DNA from: DATBDN01 sp963715995
Lineage (GTDB): Bacteria; Actinomycetota; Thermoleophilia; Solirubrobacterales; Thermoleophilaceae
Assembly (NCBI GenBank): GCA_963715995.1
Contig: OY970283.1
Coordinates: 2,976,001 to 3,040,000, forward strand
Length of the DNA: 64,000 nt
Direction: 5' to 3'
The translations under genes were made by a program, and so were the position numbers. Of the stretch, positions 23,980 to 40,490 are shown one piece after another (position 1 is the stretch's first letter; every line of letters begins with the position of its first letter). The notes beneath the pieces are model-generated. The model saw only the letters and a list, made by a program, of their open reading frames with translations, was not told the origin of the DNA and did no database searches.

Positions 23980-24776
23980 GCAAGCGCGTGATCATCACCG
24001 GCGCCGCCAGCGGCATCGGCGAGGCCAGCGCTGAGGCGCTGCGTCGCCGCGGCTGCACGGTCGTCGGCCTCGACCTGAACGCGCGTGACGGCGTGATCGC
24101 GTGCGATGTGCGCGACCAGGCGTCAGTGGATGCAGCCGTCGAGCAGGCGATTACTCAGCTGGGCGGTCTCGACGTGCTGATCAACTCGGCCGGCATCGGC
24201 GATCCGCAGAGCGCCGCGGCGCGACCTGGCGAGGATGCCCTGCGCGTCATCGATGTCAACCTGCTTGGCACGTGGCGCGTGACCGGTGCCTGCATCGAGG
24301 AGCTGCGCCGGAGTCGTGGGCGCGTGGTGAACATCGCATCGGGCCTGGCCCACCTGACGATCCCGCTGGCGACCGCGTACACGATCTCGAAGCGCGGCGT
24401 GGTGGCGTACTCCGACTCGCTGCGGCTGGAGATGGCCGGCGAGGTCGAGGTCACGACGGTCTACCCCGGCTACATCCGCACGCCGATCCACAACGCCTCA
24501 GCCGAGAAGGGAATCCGGCTCGAGGGCACCGTTCCCGCCGAGCCACTGGAGGCGGCTGCGGCCACGTTCGTGCGCGCCGCTCTCGACAACCCGGCGCCGC
24601 GCGACCTGGCGACCTCGCGGCAGGGCACCGTCGGCTACGCGCTGCTCCGGCGCCTGCCACGCAGGCTGCTCGATCGCCTGACCCTGCGGCGGCTGCGCGC
24701 GTCCGCGAAGCGCGGGCACTTCGATCAGGCGCCGATGGCGGCTGACCTACGCGCGCGACTCACCGCAGGGTCATAG
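23976..24776 (+). CDS. Short-chain dehydrogenase/reductase (SDR)
   Basis: A 266-residue classical SDR. Cofactor motif TGAASGIG (8-15) with Asp33 in VGLDLN suggests NAD(H) preference. NSAG is at 70-73. Catalytic Ser122, Tyr135 and Lys139 (YTISK) are in place. The C-terminus is longer and more basic than usual (RRLPRRLLDRL...). Its ATG overlaps the monooxygenase stop, so the two probably act in sequence on an alcohol/ketone substrate. Confidence 0.9.
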   Translation: MSKRVIITGAASGIGEASAEALRRRGCTVVGLDLNARDGVIACDVRDQASVDAAVEQAITQLGGLDVLINSAGIGDPQSAAARPGEDALRVIDVNLLGTWRVTGACIEELRRSRGRVVNIASGLAHLTIPLATAYTISKRGVVAYSDSLRLEMAGEVEVTTVYPGYIRTPIHNASAEKGIRLEGTVPAEPLEAAAATFVRAALDNPAPRDLATSRQGTVGYALLRRLPRRLLDRLTLRRLRASAKRGHFDQAPMAADLRARLTAGS

Positions 24777-24789
24777 CGAGGCTCGGTCG

Positions 24790-25593
24790 CTAGCCGACCG
24801 TGCCGCCCGTCATCTGGACGTAGAACGGCTTGTCCGTGAGGGTGCCGGCCGAGTCGTAGGTGCGGACCGTCAGCTGGATCCCGCTTGCGTTGTTGCAGGC
24901 GGCACCGGGGGCTGACGTGGTCGTGTCGACCGATGTCTCACCCGGGACGCCGTCGAGCGTGACAGTTGAGTTCAGCGTCTGCCCCTTCATGCCGGTGAAG
25001 CAGTAGACGCCCGCCGTGGCGTGGATCACGTTGGCATCACCCACGCCGGCGCTGCGGGACGAATCGGTCTTGCCGTCGGACCCCACGTGCGCGTAGGCGC
25101 GGAAGGTGGCGGCGTTCGCCGCGAGGACGATGTCCTGGGCGTCCATGCCGTCGACCTTGTCGGCGTTCAGGCCGGTGGCCACCCCGGTGGCGTTGGTCGT
25201 GAACGGCTTCGCGTCCGCGGCGGTCTTGCCGGAAGGCGGATCGACGTCGATCACGCCGCCGAGCAGGCTGTTGGCAGACGTGAAGCGGAAGCTGCCGCCG
25301 CCGCCCGTGTTCTTCGACAGCAGGCAGTACTCGTTGGAAGCGCTCGAACGGCAGCCGTAGCGGGCGGCACCACCGTCGCCGTCACGCAGGTTCGACTGCT
25401 GTGTTGCGTAAGTGCTGCTGTCGCCGAGCACGCGCGTGATGCTCGTGAACGTCGTGCGACCACCTGCGCGGACCGCGTCGCCGTCGGATGCGACGGCGAA
25501 CGGCGCCACCAGCAGCGCGAGGATCAACGATGACAAGACAAGGTACTTGCCCTGCCCTGCGGGCATGCGAAAACGAGCGGCTAGGCGCTTCAA
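24790..25593 (-). CDS. Secreted or surface protein of unknown function
   Basis: A 267-residue protein from TTG 25593, which has an AGGGGGA ribosome site about 8 bases upstream. The N-terminus (KYLVLSSLILALLVAPFAVASDG) is a signal peptide or anchor. The mature part contains CRSSASNEYC, a long Gly/Ser/Thr-rich region, and GLNADKVDGMDAQDIVLAA, a short motif recurrent in actinobacterial secreted proteins and resembling tail-fibre stalk segments. The C-terminal 90 residues (GVYCFTGMKGQTLNSTVTLDG) look beta-rich. No enzymatic motif. Repeat element copy 2 lies upstream of it. Confidence 0.6.
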   Translation of the reverse strand: MKRLAARFRMPAGQGKYLVLSSLILALLVAPFAVASDGDAVRAGGRTTFTSITRVLGDSSTYATQQSNLRDGDGGAARYGCRSSASNEYCLLSKNTGGGGSFRFTSANSLLGGVIDVDPPSGKTAADAKPFTTNATGVATGLNADKVDGMDAQDIVLAANAATFRAYAHVGSDGKTDSSRSAGVGDANVIHATAGVYCFTGMKGQTLNSTVTLDGVPGETSVDTTTSAPGAACNNASGIQLTVRTYDSAGTLTDKPFYVQMTGGTVG

Positions 25594-25598
25594 GATGG

Positions 25599-25606
25599 TT
25601 CCCCCT
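25599..25606 (-). promoter_or_regulatory. Ribosome binding site deciding a TTG start
   Basis: Read on the minus strand, AGGGGGA lies about 8 bases before TTG 25593. It supports that start over the ATG upstream at 25659, whose codons encode no recognisable export segment. Confidence 0.6.
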
Positions 25607-25689
25607 GCTCTTGGATTGCTCTGGCCCAACCCCTGCCGGGCCCTCCCATCTGGGAACACGGCCCCGTGGGGAAGTTGCGGGGCTGGACC

Positions 25690-26375
25690 GGTCCAGAGCT
25701 CGAGCGGCTCGGCTTTTGTGGAGGGCTCGAGCGGCGTGGTTTTGGCGAGGGCTCGAGCGGCGCGGGTTCTGGCGAGGGCTCAGGCGGCGTGGTTCGCGAG
25801 CACCGACCCTCCGTTGGGCAACTAAGAGGGATCGGTGCTCGCTCGCGGTGCCGCTGTTGATCGCTCTCGCTCGTCGCTCGCGGCGCCGCTCATGGTCGCG
25901 AGATTGACGTTAAGCCGCGTATATCGGCTCAACGTAAAACTCGCGGCTTCGAGTGGGACGTTCGCCGCGCTATTCGCGGTGAAGGTGCGAGTCGGGCATC
26001 GAGTGTGACCTCGACCACGCTATAGGTGGTTGACGTCACAGTCGCGGTCGCTGAGGAGACTTTTGGTCATTTGGACCGGTCATAGCCGAAAAAGTGACCA
26101 GAAGATTCGCGGGGATGCGTTTCGCGGGCGGCGGGGGCGAGATGGGCGGGAGAGCGCAAGCGCCACTCCAGCCGCCCCTTGGCCGAGGTAGTTTGCGCAG
26201 CGCAGCGCCAGAGCAAGCCGGCGGCAGAGCGGGGACGGCGGCAGAGCGGGTCGGGCGGCAGAACGGGGACGGCCGGCGGCAGAGCGGGGGGGCCAGCGGC
26301 AGACCGGGGCCGGCGGCAGAACGCGGCCGGCGGCAGAACGGACAGGCGGCAGAGCGGGCCGGCCGAGCCCGCCCC
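25690..26375 (-). repeat. Long non-coding serial-hairpin element, copy 2
   Basis: This non-coding stretch between the secreted-protein gene and the GT4 gene repeats copy 1 in the same order. It has 26-27-bp tandem units (25690-25795); hairpin a 25796-25842, identical in arms and loop to copy 1; b 25899-25943; c 25950-25994; d 26005-26039; e 26060-26104; then a G-rich purine-biased tract to 26375. Starts of c, d and e are again exactly 55 bp apart. Sequence outside the hairpins has drifted, while stem pairing is largely kept. As in copy 1, the G-rich end abuts the stop codon of a minus-strand gene (GT4). Confidence 0.8.
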
Positions 26376-27584
26376 TCAGGCCGGGCTGGCCGCCGGGCTG
26401 GCCACCAGCTCGGCGTACAGCGCTGCGGTCTCGCGTGCGACCTCGGCCCAGTCGAAGCTCGTCACGTGCTCGCGGCCTTCGCGCACGAGCCGCTCGCGCA
26501 GCTCCTCGTCCGTGAGCATCTTCTCGATCATCCGCGCCAGCGAACGCGGGTCGCGCGCCGTGAAGCGCAGCGCTGCGGTGCCGTCCTCGGGCACCACCTC
26601 GCGGAGCCCGCCTGTGTCTGCCACCAGGCAGAGGCAGCTCGACGCCATCGCCTCCAGCGCCACCAGCCCGAACGGCTCGTAGATCGAGGGCACCACGCAC
26701 AAATCGGCCACGCGGTAGAGCGAGTGGAGCATGTCGTCGCCGGTCCAGCCGAGGAACGAGCCGTGGCCGGTCAGCTTCAGCGCGCGCGCCTGCTCCTTGA
26801 GGTCGGCCTCGGCGGTGCCGGTCCCGCAGACCACGAAGCGGACCTTGCCGACGCGCCGGATGACCTGCGGCATCGCCTCCAGCGCCAGGTGGAAGCCCTT
26901 CTCGTAGACGAGCCGGCCCACCAGCAGGATCAGCTTCTCGCCGGGTGCCGCGAAGCGCGCGCGCAGCTCGCGTGCGTCGACCGGCTCCACTGGCTCGAGG
27001 TCGGCCGGGTCGATGCCGTTCTGGATCGTCACGATCTTGCGCTTGGGTACGCGGAAGACGCGGTTCACGTGGTCGCGCATGAAGTCCGAGCAGGTGATCA
27101 CCTGGTCGGCGCTGCGGACCATCCCGCGCTCCACGGCGTGGATGTAGGACTGCGGGTGCTTGCGGACCCAGCCCTGGTGGCGGCCGTGCTCGGTGGCGTG
27201 GACCGTGACGAGCCAGGGCGTGCCGAAGCGATCCTTCAGCTGCTCGGCTGCCGGCGCCACGAGCCAGTCGTGCGAGTGCACCAAGTCGAAGTCGAGCCGT
27301 TCGCCCAGTCGCTCGCCTTCAGCCGCCAGGTCGCGGTTCATGTCCTCCACCCAGGCGATGAACGCGTCGAGGTCGTCCTTCGGGAAGTCCGGCTCGGCCA
27401 CGCGGTGCACCGTCACGCCGTGGCGTCGCTCCTCCGGCGGGCGGTGTCCGCCGCCACGCGTGAGCACGTGCACCTCTGTGCCCTGCGCGACGAGACCCTC
27501 GGCGAGCTTGCGCACGTGCCGCGCAAGGCCGCCCTCGACGATCGGCGGGTACTCCCACGAGAGGATGAGAACGCGAAGTCCCAA
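26376..27584 (-). CDS. GT4 glycosyltransferase (glycogen synthase/GlgM-like)
   Basis: A 402-residue GT-B enzyme. The N-terminus LRVLILSWEYPPIVEGGLARH carries the glycine-rich acceptor loop. VHSHDWL, GRLVYEKGFHLALEAMP and the retaining GT4 E-x7-E motif (EPFGLVALEAMA) follow. Its position at the end of the glucan/trehalose cluster suggests it uses a nucleotide glucose to make glucan or, like mycobacterial GlgM, maltose-1-phosphate; this is inference. The cluster has no other glucan synthase besides GlgE. Start is TTG 27584; 43 bp separate it from treY. The C-terminus ends in ASPAASPA next to repeat element copy 2. Confidence 0.82.
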   Translation of the reverse strand: MGLRVLILSWEYPPIVEGGLARHVRKLAEGLVAQGTEVHVLTRGGGHRPPEERRHGVTVHRVAEPDFPKDDLDAFIAWVEDMNRDLAAEGERLGERLDFDLVHSHDWLVAPAAEQLKDRFGTPWLVTVHATEHGRHQGWVRKHPQSYIHAVERGMVRSADQVITCSDFMRDHVNRVFRVPKRKIVTIQNGIDPADLEPVEPVDARELRARFAAPGEKLILLVGRLVYEKGFHLALEAMPQVIRRVGKVRFVVCGTGTAEADLKEQARALKLTGHGSFLGWTGDDMLHSLYRVADLCVVPSIYEPFGLVALEAMASSCLCLVADTGGLREVVPEDGTAALRFTARDPRSLARMIEKMLTDEELRERLVREGREHVTSFDWAEVARETAALYAELVASPAASPA

Positions 27585-27627
27585 GGCCGCTGAGGCTAAA
27601 GGGTGCTGAGCGGGTTGCCGTTTCGCG

Positions 27628-31820
<4,193 letters not shown>

Positions 31821-31824
<4 letters not shown>

Positions 31825-33479
31825 CGCAGCAGTGCCCCGGCGAGCGGCCCCAGCGTGATGCGGCCGTCCTCGATTCGCGCGTCGTGCGTGTCCACGACGA
31901 CTTCCGTGCCCGACACCGGCACGACCGACTCGCGACCAGAGAAGTTGCACACGAGCTCGAGCGCGCCGCGCTGCACCCGCAGCCACTTGGCGTCCTCGTC
32001 GAACTCGATCGCGTCGGCGTCGCCGCGCGGCAGCTCAGCGCGCGCGGCGAGCAGCTCGCGGTAGAGGCGGGCCACGGCGGGATCGCCCTCACCGGAGAGC
32101 TTCGAGCGCTCGAACGTCTCGACCGCCTGCGGGTCGGGGATCTCCTCGCCGAATTGCGCGAAGGCAGCGAACTCGCGCCGGCGACCCTCGCGCGTGGCGG
32201 TCGCGATCTTCGCGTCGATGTGGTCCGAGAAGAACTGGAACGGCTGGCGCTCCCCGTATTCCTCGCCCATGAACAGCATCGGCGTGAACGGTGCCAGAAG
32301 CGTGCAGAGCGCGGCGAGCGGCCGCGCAGGCTCGGGCATGCGGTCACCGTAGGCGCGGTTGCCAACCTGGTCGTGGTTCTGCGAGAAGACGATGAAGCGC
32401 GGCGGTGGCACGTCCTCGGCCGGCGCCCCGAAGCGGCGCTTGCGGAAGCTGGACCAGGTGCCGTCGTGCACGTGCGGCCGGTGGAACGCCTTCGCCAGCT
32501 GCGCTACCTGGCCGAACTCCTCGTAGTAGCCGTCGCGGTCGCCCGTCAGGAGCACGCGCAGCGCGTGGTGGAAGTCGTCGGCCCAGGCGGCGTCGCAGCC
32601 CCAGCCGCCGCGCTCGGGCGCGCGCATGACCTTCGGATCGTTCATGCCGGACTCGGCGATGACGAGCCCCCGCGGAGCGACCTCGTGCACCTCCCGTGCC
32701 ACGGCCGCGACGATGTGCTCGGGATTCGAGTCGAAGATCGCGTGGAGCGCGTCCAGGCGCAGGCCGTCGATGCCGAACAGGCGCATCCAGCCGGTCGCGC
32801 TGCGGCAGACCCATTCGCGAACCGGGTCCGACCACTCGTCGTCGTAGTTGATCGCCTTGCCCCAGAAGGTCTCGTATTTGTCGGTGAAGTAGGGGCCGAA
32901 CGCCTCCATCGCCTTCACGCCGGACGCGCCGAGGTGGTTGTAGACCACGTCCAGGATTACCGCGATCCCATGCGCGTGTGCCGCCTCGACCAGCCGCTGC
33001 AGCCCCTCCGGGCCGCCGTAGCTCGACTGCGGCGCGTTCAGATAGACGCCGTCGTAGCCCCAGCCCCGGCGACCGGGGAACTCCGCGATCGGCATCAGCT
33101 CGATCGCGTTCACGCCGAGCTCGGCCAGGCCGGCGAGCTTCTCGATCGCCGCGTCGAACGTGCCGTCGCGCGTGAAGGTCCCCACGTGGAGCTCGTAGAT
33201 GACGAGCTCGTCGAGCGGCGGCGTCTCGAATGGCGTGACGGGCTGCGGGTCGAACACCCGCGACGGCCCGCGGATGCCCTCTGGCTGCCAGCGCGACCAC
33301 GGGTCGGGCAGCTCAGCGCCGTCGACCACGTAGACGTAGTCGTCGCCATGCTCGGCGTCGGTCTCGACCGTCCGCCAGCCGAGCTCGTCCGGCTCGCCCA
33401 GCGGCAGGTCCTCGCCGTGGATGCGCAGCGAAACGCTGTCCGGGCGCGGCGCCCAGACGCCGAATGTGCGCCTACTCAT
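31821..33479 (-). CDS. treZ: Malto-oligosyltrehalose trehalohydrolase TreZ
   Basis: A 552-residue GH13 enzyme releasing free trehalose from the TreY product. An N-terminal CBM48-like domain (TFGVWAPRPDSVSLRI) is followed by VIYELHVGTFTRDGTF, GLRLDALHAIFD (Asp), VIAESGMND (Glu) and SQNHDQVGNRAYG. The length fits TreZ. It overlaps glgB by 8 bp (ATGAGTAG) and glgX by 4 bp, so the run is translationally coupled. It needs intact TreY for its substrate; the frameshift in treY therefore matters. Confidence 0.93.
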
Positions 33480-35385
33480 CGGGTACGAGCCAGAGCGCTG
33501 CCAGCGGAGGCAGCGTCACTTCTGCTGAGAACGGCTGGCCGTGCCAGGGAATCGGCTCCGCCTCGACGACTCCGAGGTTGCCCGTGTTCGTGCCCCCGTA
33601 CTCGGCGGCATCGGTGTTGATGAGCTCCTTCCAGCTGCCCGAGCGCGGCAGCCCGATGCGGTACGGCCCGCGCACCACCGGCGCCAGGTTGAGCGCCGTG
33701 ACCAGCACGCGCTCGTCGTCTTTAGAGGTGCGCGCGAAGACGACCACGTTCGAGTCGGAGTCGTTCGGCTCGATCCAGTAGAAGCCGGACGGGTCGAAGT
33801 CGCGCTCCCATAGCGCGGGCTCGTCGCGGTAGGCGTGGTTGAGGTCGCGCACGAGGGACTGGATGCCGCTCTTGTCGCTCTCCTCGAGCAGGTGCCAGTC
33901 GAGCGAGCGCTCCTCGCTCCACTCGGCCTCCTGTGCGAACTCCTGGCCCATGAACAGCAGCTTCTTGCCGGGGTGCGCCCACATGTACGCGTAGAGCGCG
34001 CGCAGGTTGGCGTGCTTCTGCCAGCGGTCGCCCGGCATCTTGTCGTAGAGCGAGCCCTTGCCGTGCACTACCTCGTCGTGGGAGAGCGGCAGGATGAAGT
34101 TCTCGCTGAACGCGTACATGAGCGAGAACGTGAGCTGGTGGTGGTGGTAGCGGCGATAGATCGGGTCCTGCTGGAAGTACTCCAGCGTGTCGTGCATCCA
34201 GCCCATGTTCCACTTGAAGCCGAAGCCGAGGCCGCCCACGTAGACGGGCCGTGAGACACCCGGCCAGGCCGTCGACTCCTCGGCCGCCGAGATCACTCCG
34301 GGCTGGCGCGCGTGGACCATCTCGTTCATCTGCTGGAGAAACGACACGGCGTCGAGGTCCTCACGACCACCGTGCTCGTTGGGGATCCACTCGCCCTCCC
34401 TGCGCGAGTAGTCGAGGTAGAGCATCGACGCGACCGCGTCCACGCGGATGCCGTCGGCGTGGTACTCGCGCAGCCAGAAGAGGGCGTTCGAGAGGAGGAA
34501 GTTGCGCACCTCGTTGCGGCCGAAGTTGAAGACCAGCGTTCCCCAGTCCGGGTGTGCACCGCGGCGCGGATCGGCGTGCTCGTAGAGCTCGGTGCCGTCG
34601 AAGCGCGCCAGCGCGAAGTCGTCGCGGGGGAAATGCGCGGGGACCCAGTCGAGGATCACGCCGATGCCGTTGTTGTGCAGCGCCTCGACGAACTTCTTGA
34701 AGTCGTCGGGTGAGCCGAAGCGCGGCGTCGGCGCGAAGTAGCCGGTCACCTGGTAGCCCCACGAGCCCGCGAACGGGTGCGCCATCACGGGCATCAGCTC
34801 GATGTGGGTGAAGCCCATGTCCTTCGCGTAGGCCGCCAGCTCGTCGGCGAGCTCGAGGTAGTTGAGCGAGCGGTTGTCCTCCAGCGGGTTCAGCCGCCAC
34901 GAGCCGAGGTGCACCTCGTAGATCGAGACAGGGCGGTTGAGCGGCACGCTGTCGCCGCGCAGCCGGCACCAGTCGTCGTCCGTCCACTCGTGCTTGGAGC
35001 GGTAGACGACCGACGCGGTCTTTGGCGGCAGTTCGGTCGCGAACGCGTACGGATCTGCCTTCAGCCGCAGCTCGCCGTCAGCGGCGTGGATCTCGTACTT
35101 GTAGTTGGAGCCCTCGCCGACGTCGGGCACGAACAGCTCCCAGATGCCGGTGGAACCGAGCGAGCGCATCTGGTGCTTGCGCCCGTCCCAGTTGTTGAAG
35201 TCGCCGACGACCGAGGCAGCGCGGGCGTTCGGCGCCCAGACCGCGAACGCGGTTCCCGTGACGCCCTCGTGCTCGATGATGTGGGCCCCGAGCCGCTCGT
35301 ACAGCTGCTCGTGGCGGCCCTCCCCCGCCAGGTGCAGGTCGAGCTCGCCGAACGTCGGTGCGAACGAGTTTGGGTCGCGTGTCAC
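33472..35385 (-). CDS. glgB: 1,4-alpha-glucan branching enzyme GlgB
   Basis: A 637-residue GH13 branching enzyme. The CBM48 domain (GTAFAVWAPNARAASVVGDFN) is followed by IYEVHLGSWR, GIRVDAVASMLYLDYSR (nucleophile), SAAEESTAWPGV (acid) and LPLSHDEVVHGKGSL. It introduces alpha-1,6 branches into the chains made by GlgE. GTG 35385 overlaps the maltokinase stop (GTGA); the longer frame to 35595 is antisense to mak and lacks homology. The protein lacks the extra N1 domain of E. coli GlgB, as in many shorter forms. Confidence 0.94.
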   Translation of the reverse strand: MTRDPNSFAPTFGELDLHLAGEGRHEQLYERLGAHIIEHEGVTGTAFAVWAPNARAASVVGDFNNWDGRKHQMRSLGSTGIWELFVPDVGEGSNYKYEIHAADGELRLKADPYAFATELPPKTASVVYRSKHEWTDDDWCRLRGDSVPLNRPVSIYEVHLGSWRLNPLEDNRSLNYLELADELAAYAKDMGFTHIELMPVMAHPFAGSWGYQVTGYFAPTPRFGSPDDFKKFVEALHNNGIGVILDWVPAHFPRDDFALARFDGTELYEHADPRRGAHPDWGTLVFNFGRNEVRNFLLSNALFWLREYHADGIRVDAVASMLYLDYSRREGEWIPNEHGGREDLDAVSFLQQMNEMVHARQPGVISAAEESTAWPGVSRPVYVGGLGFGFKWNMGWMHDTLEYFQQDPIYRRYHHHQLTFSLMYAFSENFILPLSHDEVVHGKGSLYDKMPGDRWQKHANLRALYAYMWAHPGKKLLFMGQEFAQEAEWSEERSLDWHLLEESDKSGIQSLVRDLNHAYRDEPALWERDFDPSGFYWIEPNDSDSNVVVFARTSKDDERVLVTALNLAPVVRGPYRIGLPRSGSWKELINTDAAEYGGTNTGNLGVVEAEPIPWHGQPFSAEVTLPPLAALWLVPDE

Positions 35386-36777
35386 TCGGACTCCAACAGG
35401 CGCAGGATCGAGGCGACCGGGATGCCCACCCAGTCGGGACGGTTGTTGATCTCGTAGTTCAGCTCGTACACGGCCTTTTCCAGCTCGAACACGGTCAGGA
35501 GCTTCTCGGTGGACTCCTGGCCGGGGGGCAGGAGCGCCGGATCGGCTTCCCCGAAGTAGCCCTCCAGGAACGCTGCCCGGGCGCGCGACTCCCAACCCTC
35601 GGGCATCACGCGTGTGCCGAGGATCTCGCCCGCGGCCGCGACGTAGGAGAACGAGCGCAGCATGCCTGCCACGTCGCGCAGCGGCGAGCGCTTCTGGCGC
35701 CGCTCCGGCAGCGTGCGGGCGGGCTCGCCCTCGAAGTCGAGCACCACCCAGCCACGCGCCGTGAGCATGACCTGACCGAGGTGGTAGTCGCCGTGGGTGC
35801 GGATGACGCGGCCGCCGGCGCCGATCCGCGACAGGCTGTTCACCCGCTCGCGCACGTCCTGGCCGCGGTCGCAGATCGCGGCGACGTGCTCGTCCTCGAC
35901 CGGGAGGCCCTTGAAGATGCGCTCGATGTCCTCGTCGACGGTTGCCGTGATCAGCGCCAGCGCTTCGTCGGTGGGCTCCTCCGGAGCGAACGCCGGATCG
36001 CTGGCGTCGGAGCCCAGCACCGAGTGCATCCGGCCGGTGACGACGCCGAGCTCCTCGAGCCGGTCGACGTAGTCGTCCGGGTCGGCGCCATCGGCGTCGA
36101 CTGCCAGTGACCAGCCGTCGCGCGCTCCCTTGAGGTACTGCTGGAGGATGCCGAGCGTGGAGTCGACCAGGCGGCCCTCGTACTCGTACCAGCCCGCCAG
36201 CGGCGCGATGCTGTCGAAGCCGTGGTCGTCGAGGAAGCGCAGCAGCTCCAGCTCCGGGTTGACGCCGGGCTCGAGGCGGCGGAACGACTTCAGCACCAGC
36301 GACTCGCCGAAGACCATCGACGAGTTCGACTGCTCCACGCCCATCGGGCGCACCTCGGCCGAGCCGTTCAGCTCGGCGCGGTCGGCCCAGCGGAAGGTCA
36401 GGGTCGATGCGCCCGCTCGGGCCACCGAGCTCTCGCGCATCCGCTTCAGCAGCTCGCGCGCCAGCTCCGGATCGGTCAGGCCGTCGTAGATCGTCCAGCC
36501 GTCCACCTCGGCCAGCACGCCCTTGTCCCAGCCCTCGTCGCGGTGACGGATGCCAAGCGGCAGCTGGTAGAGGTCATGCGTCCCGGACGGGAAGCGCGCA
36601 GCGATCAGCGTCAGCACGAGCAGCGGCTCGTCGTCGCGCAGCGGAACGGCCTGGAGGATCTCGAGCGCTGACACCGCACGGCCCTTCGAGCCGAACCAGC
36701 GCTGGCCGACGACCCATTCCTGGAGTGCCTCGGGTGTCAGGAAGCTCAGGTCGCCGCGGACGGCGCGCTCGCGCACG

Positions 36778-36791
<14 letters not shown>
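35382..36791 (-). CDS. mak: Maltokinase (Mak/Pep2)
   Basis: A 469-residue kinase that makes alpha-maltose-1-phosphate from maltose and ATP, the GlgE substrate. It has the N-terminal cap (ALQEWVVGQRWFGSKGRAVS), LVLKSFRRLEPGVNPELE, the catalytic loop HGDYHLGQ and the metal-binding VVLDFEGEP. The C-terminus has YELNYEINNRPDWVGIP. ATG 36791 lies inside the treS 3' end (14-bp overlap). Mak and TreS are separate here, whereas some actinobacteria fuse them. Confidence 0.92.
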
Positions 36792-38507
<1,716 letters not shown>

Positions 38508-38511
<4 letters not shown>

Positions 38512-40433
38512 GACATCACCCTGAACACGTGGACCTGGCGGCCCCACGGATGCAGGCCCACATAGTTGCGGCCCAGGCGCCAGTCGTAGCTGTCGCCCGA
38601 CAACTCGTCGCGCACCGTGAAGGCGGGCGAGGTGCCGAGGCTGGCCGGGACGACGACCACGCCCTCCTGACCCCCGGTCGGGTCCAGGTTCACCACGCAG
38701 ATGAGCGTCTCGCCGGGCGCCTGCTTTGCGTAGGCGATGATGGCCTCGTTCTCGGTGTCCAGGAACGTGACGTTCGACAGCCGCTGGAGCGACGGGCTTT
38801 CGCGGCGAATCGCGTTCATGCGTGTGATCAGCGGCAACAACGGGCCATCCAGCGAGCGCTCCTTCAGCTCGTATTTCTCCGAGTCCACGTACTCCTCCGA
38901 GCCCGGGCGAACGGCTGTGTTCTCGAACTGCTCGTAGCCCGAGTAGATGCCGTAGCTCGGGCTGAGCGTGGCAGCCAGTACCAGGCGCGTGACGAACGCT
39001 CCCTCGCCGCCGTGCTGGAGGTACTCGTGGAGGATGTCGGGCGTGTTGGCGAAGAAGTTCGGCCGGAAATAGTCCTGCTCGCCCGAGTAGGCAAGCTCGT
39101 TGACATATTCGGTCAGCTCCCAGCGTGCGGTCTTCCAGGTGAAGTAGGTGTAGGACTGCGTGAAGCCGAGCTTCGCCAGCTCACGCATCACGGCGCGGCG
39201 GGTGAAAGCCTCGGCCAGGAAGATCACGTCCCGGTCGACGGCGTGGACCTCCTTGATCAGCCACTCCCAGAAGTCGAACGGCTTCGTGTGCGGGTTGTCA
39301 ACGCGAAAGACCTTCACGCCGGCGCCGACCCAGTGCAGGACGACGTCGCGGAGCGCGTGCCATAGGCCCTCCCAGTCGTCTGACTCCCAGTTGAAGTTGT
39401 AGATGTCCTGGTAGCGCTTGGGTGGGTTCTCGGCGTACTTGAGCGTGCCGTCGGGGCGATGGTTGAACCACTCGGGGTGCTCGGTCAGCCACGGGTGGTC
39501 GGCCGATGCCTGGATGGCGAAGTCGAGCGCTATGTCCAGACCGAGGCCGCTCGCGGCAGCCGTGAGGCTGCGCAGGTGCTCGAGCGTGCCGAGCTCGGGG
39601 TGGATCGCGTCGTGCCCGCCGCTCGCGTCGCCGATCGCCCACGGCGAGCCCGGGTCCTCGGCGGCCGCCGTCAGGCTGTTGTTGCGACCCTTGCGGTTGG
39701 TCAGCCCGATCGGGTGGATCGGCGGCAGGTAGATGACGTCGAAGCCGGCGTCGGCGAGTGCGGGCAGCTCGGCCTCGACGCCCGCCAGGCCACCCCAGGA
39801 GCGCGGGAACAACTCGTACCAGGCACCGAAGCGGGCGCGTACGCGGTCGACCTCGACCGGCAGCGCCTCGGTGCGGGTCGCGCCGTGGCGCTCGGCGGAG
39901 CGCTCGACGGCGTCGAACAGGCCGTCGCCCAGGGCGGCGCCGTGGTTCGTGTCGTCGGCCTCGATCGCGGCCACGGCCTGGTCGATCAGCGCCTTGTCGG
40001 CCTTCTTCTTCGCCCGTGCGGCGGCGTCGCGCAGCAGCAGCAGGCCCTCCGACATCTCCCCGGCAAGGTCGGTCTGGCCGGCGTTCACCTTGCGCTGGAG
40101 CTCGTCGCGCCAGGTGCCGAAGACGTCGGTCCAGGCCTCGATCACGTAGTCCCAGCGCCCCTGATCGCCGACCGCAAACTCGCCCTCCCAGCGCACGCCG
40201 TCCAAGTGCGCGTCGATCGGCACCAGCTCGGCCTCGCTCCAGTTGCGCGTGCCGGCCCGGCGGTAGCGCACGACCGCGCGCAGCTTGTCGTGGCCGTCGC
40301 GGAAGATGTCGGCGGACACGGTCACGGAATCGCCCACGCAGCGCTTGGCCGCATAGCGACCGGCGTCGACCGTGGGGGCCGGGTACTGGATCTGGATCCG
40401 CGACGGGGGTTCGCGGCGAGTCTGATTGGGCAC
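38508..40433 (-). CDS. glgE: Maltose-1-phosphate maltosyltransferase GlgE
   Basis: A 641-residue GH13_3 enzyme that adds maltose from maltose-1-phosphate to the non-reducing end of alpha-1,4-glucans. An N-terminal beta domain (SVTVSADIFRDGHDKLRAVV) and helical insert precede the barrel. Motifs: YLPPIHPIGLTNRKGRNN, KVFRVDNPHTKP (nucleophile Asp) and FLAEAFTRR (Glu). It is the first gene of the coupled cluster glgE-treS-mak-glgB-treZ-glgX-treY. Start is GTG 40433, 57 bp from divergent malQ. This gene marks the trehalose-to-glucan route. Confidence 0.94.
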
Positions 40434-40490
40434 TTGGGGTGAACTATCCGGGAGAACGTCCGGCTAAGCGTTCCGGCCCGTGTCCATCCT

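Noticed and set aside
25660..26093. Small ORFs inside repeat copy 2 (for example one ending WFASTDPPLGN)
   Set aside because: The peptide is also encoded in the other elements, but only because hairpin a is conserved; upstream frames differ between copies and no start with a ribosome site is seen.
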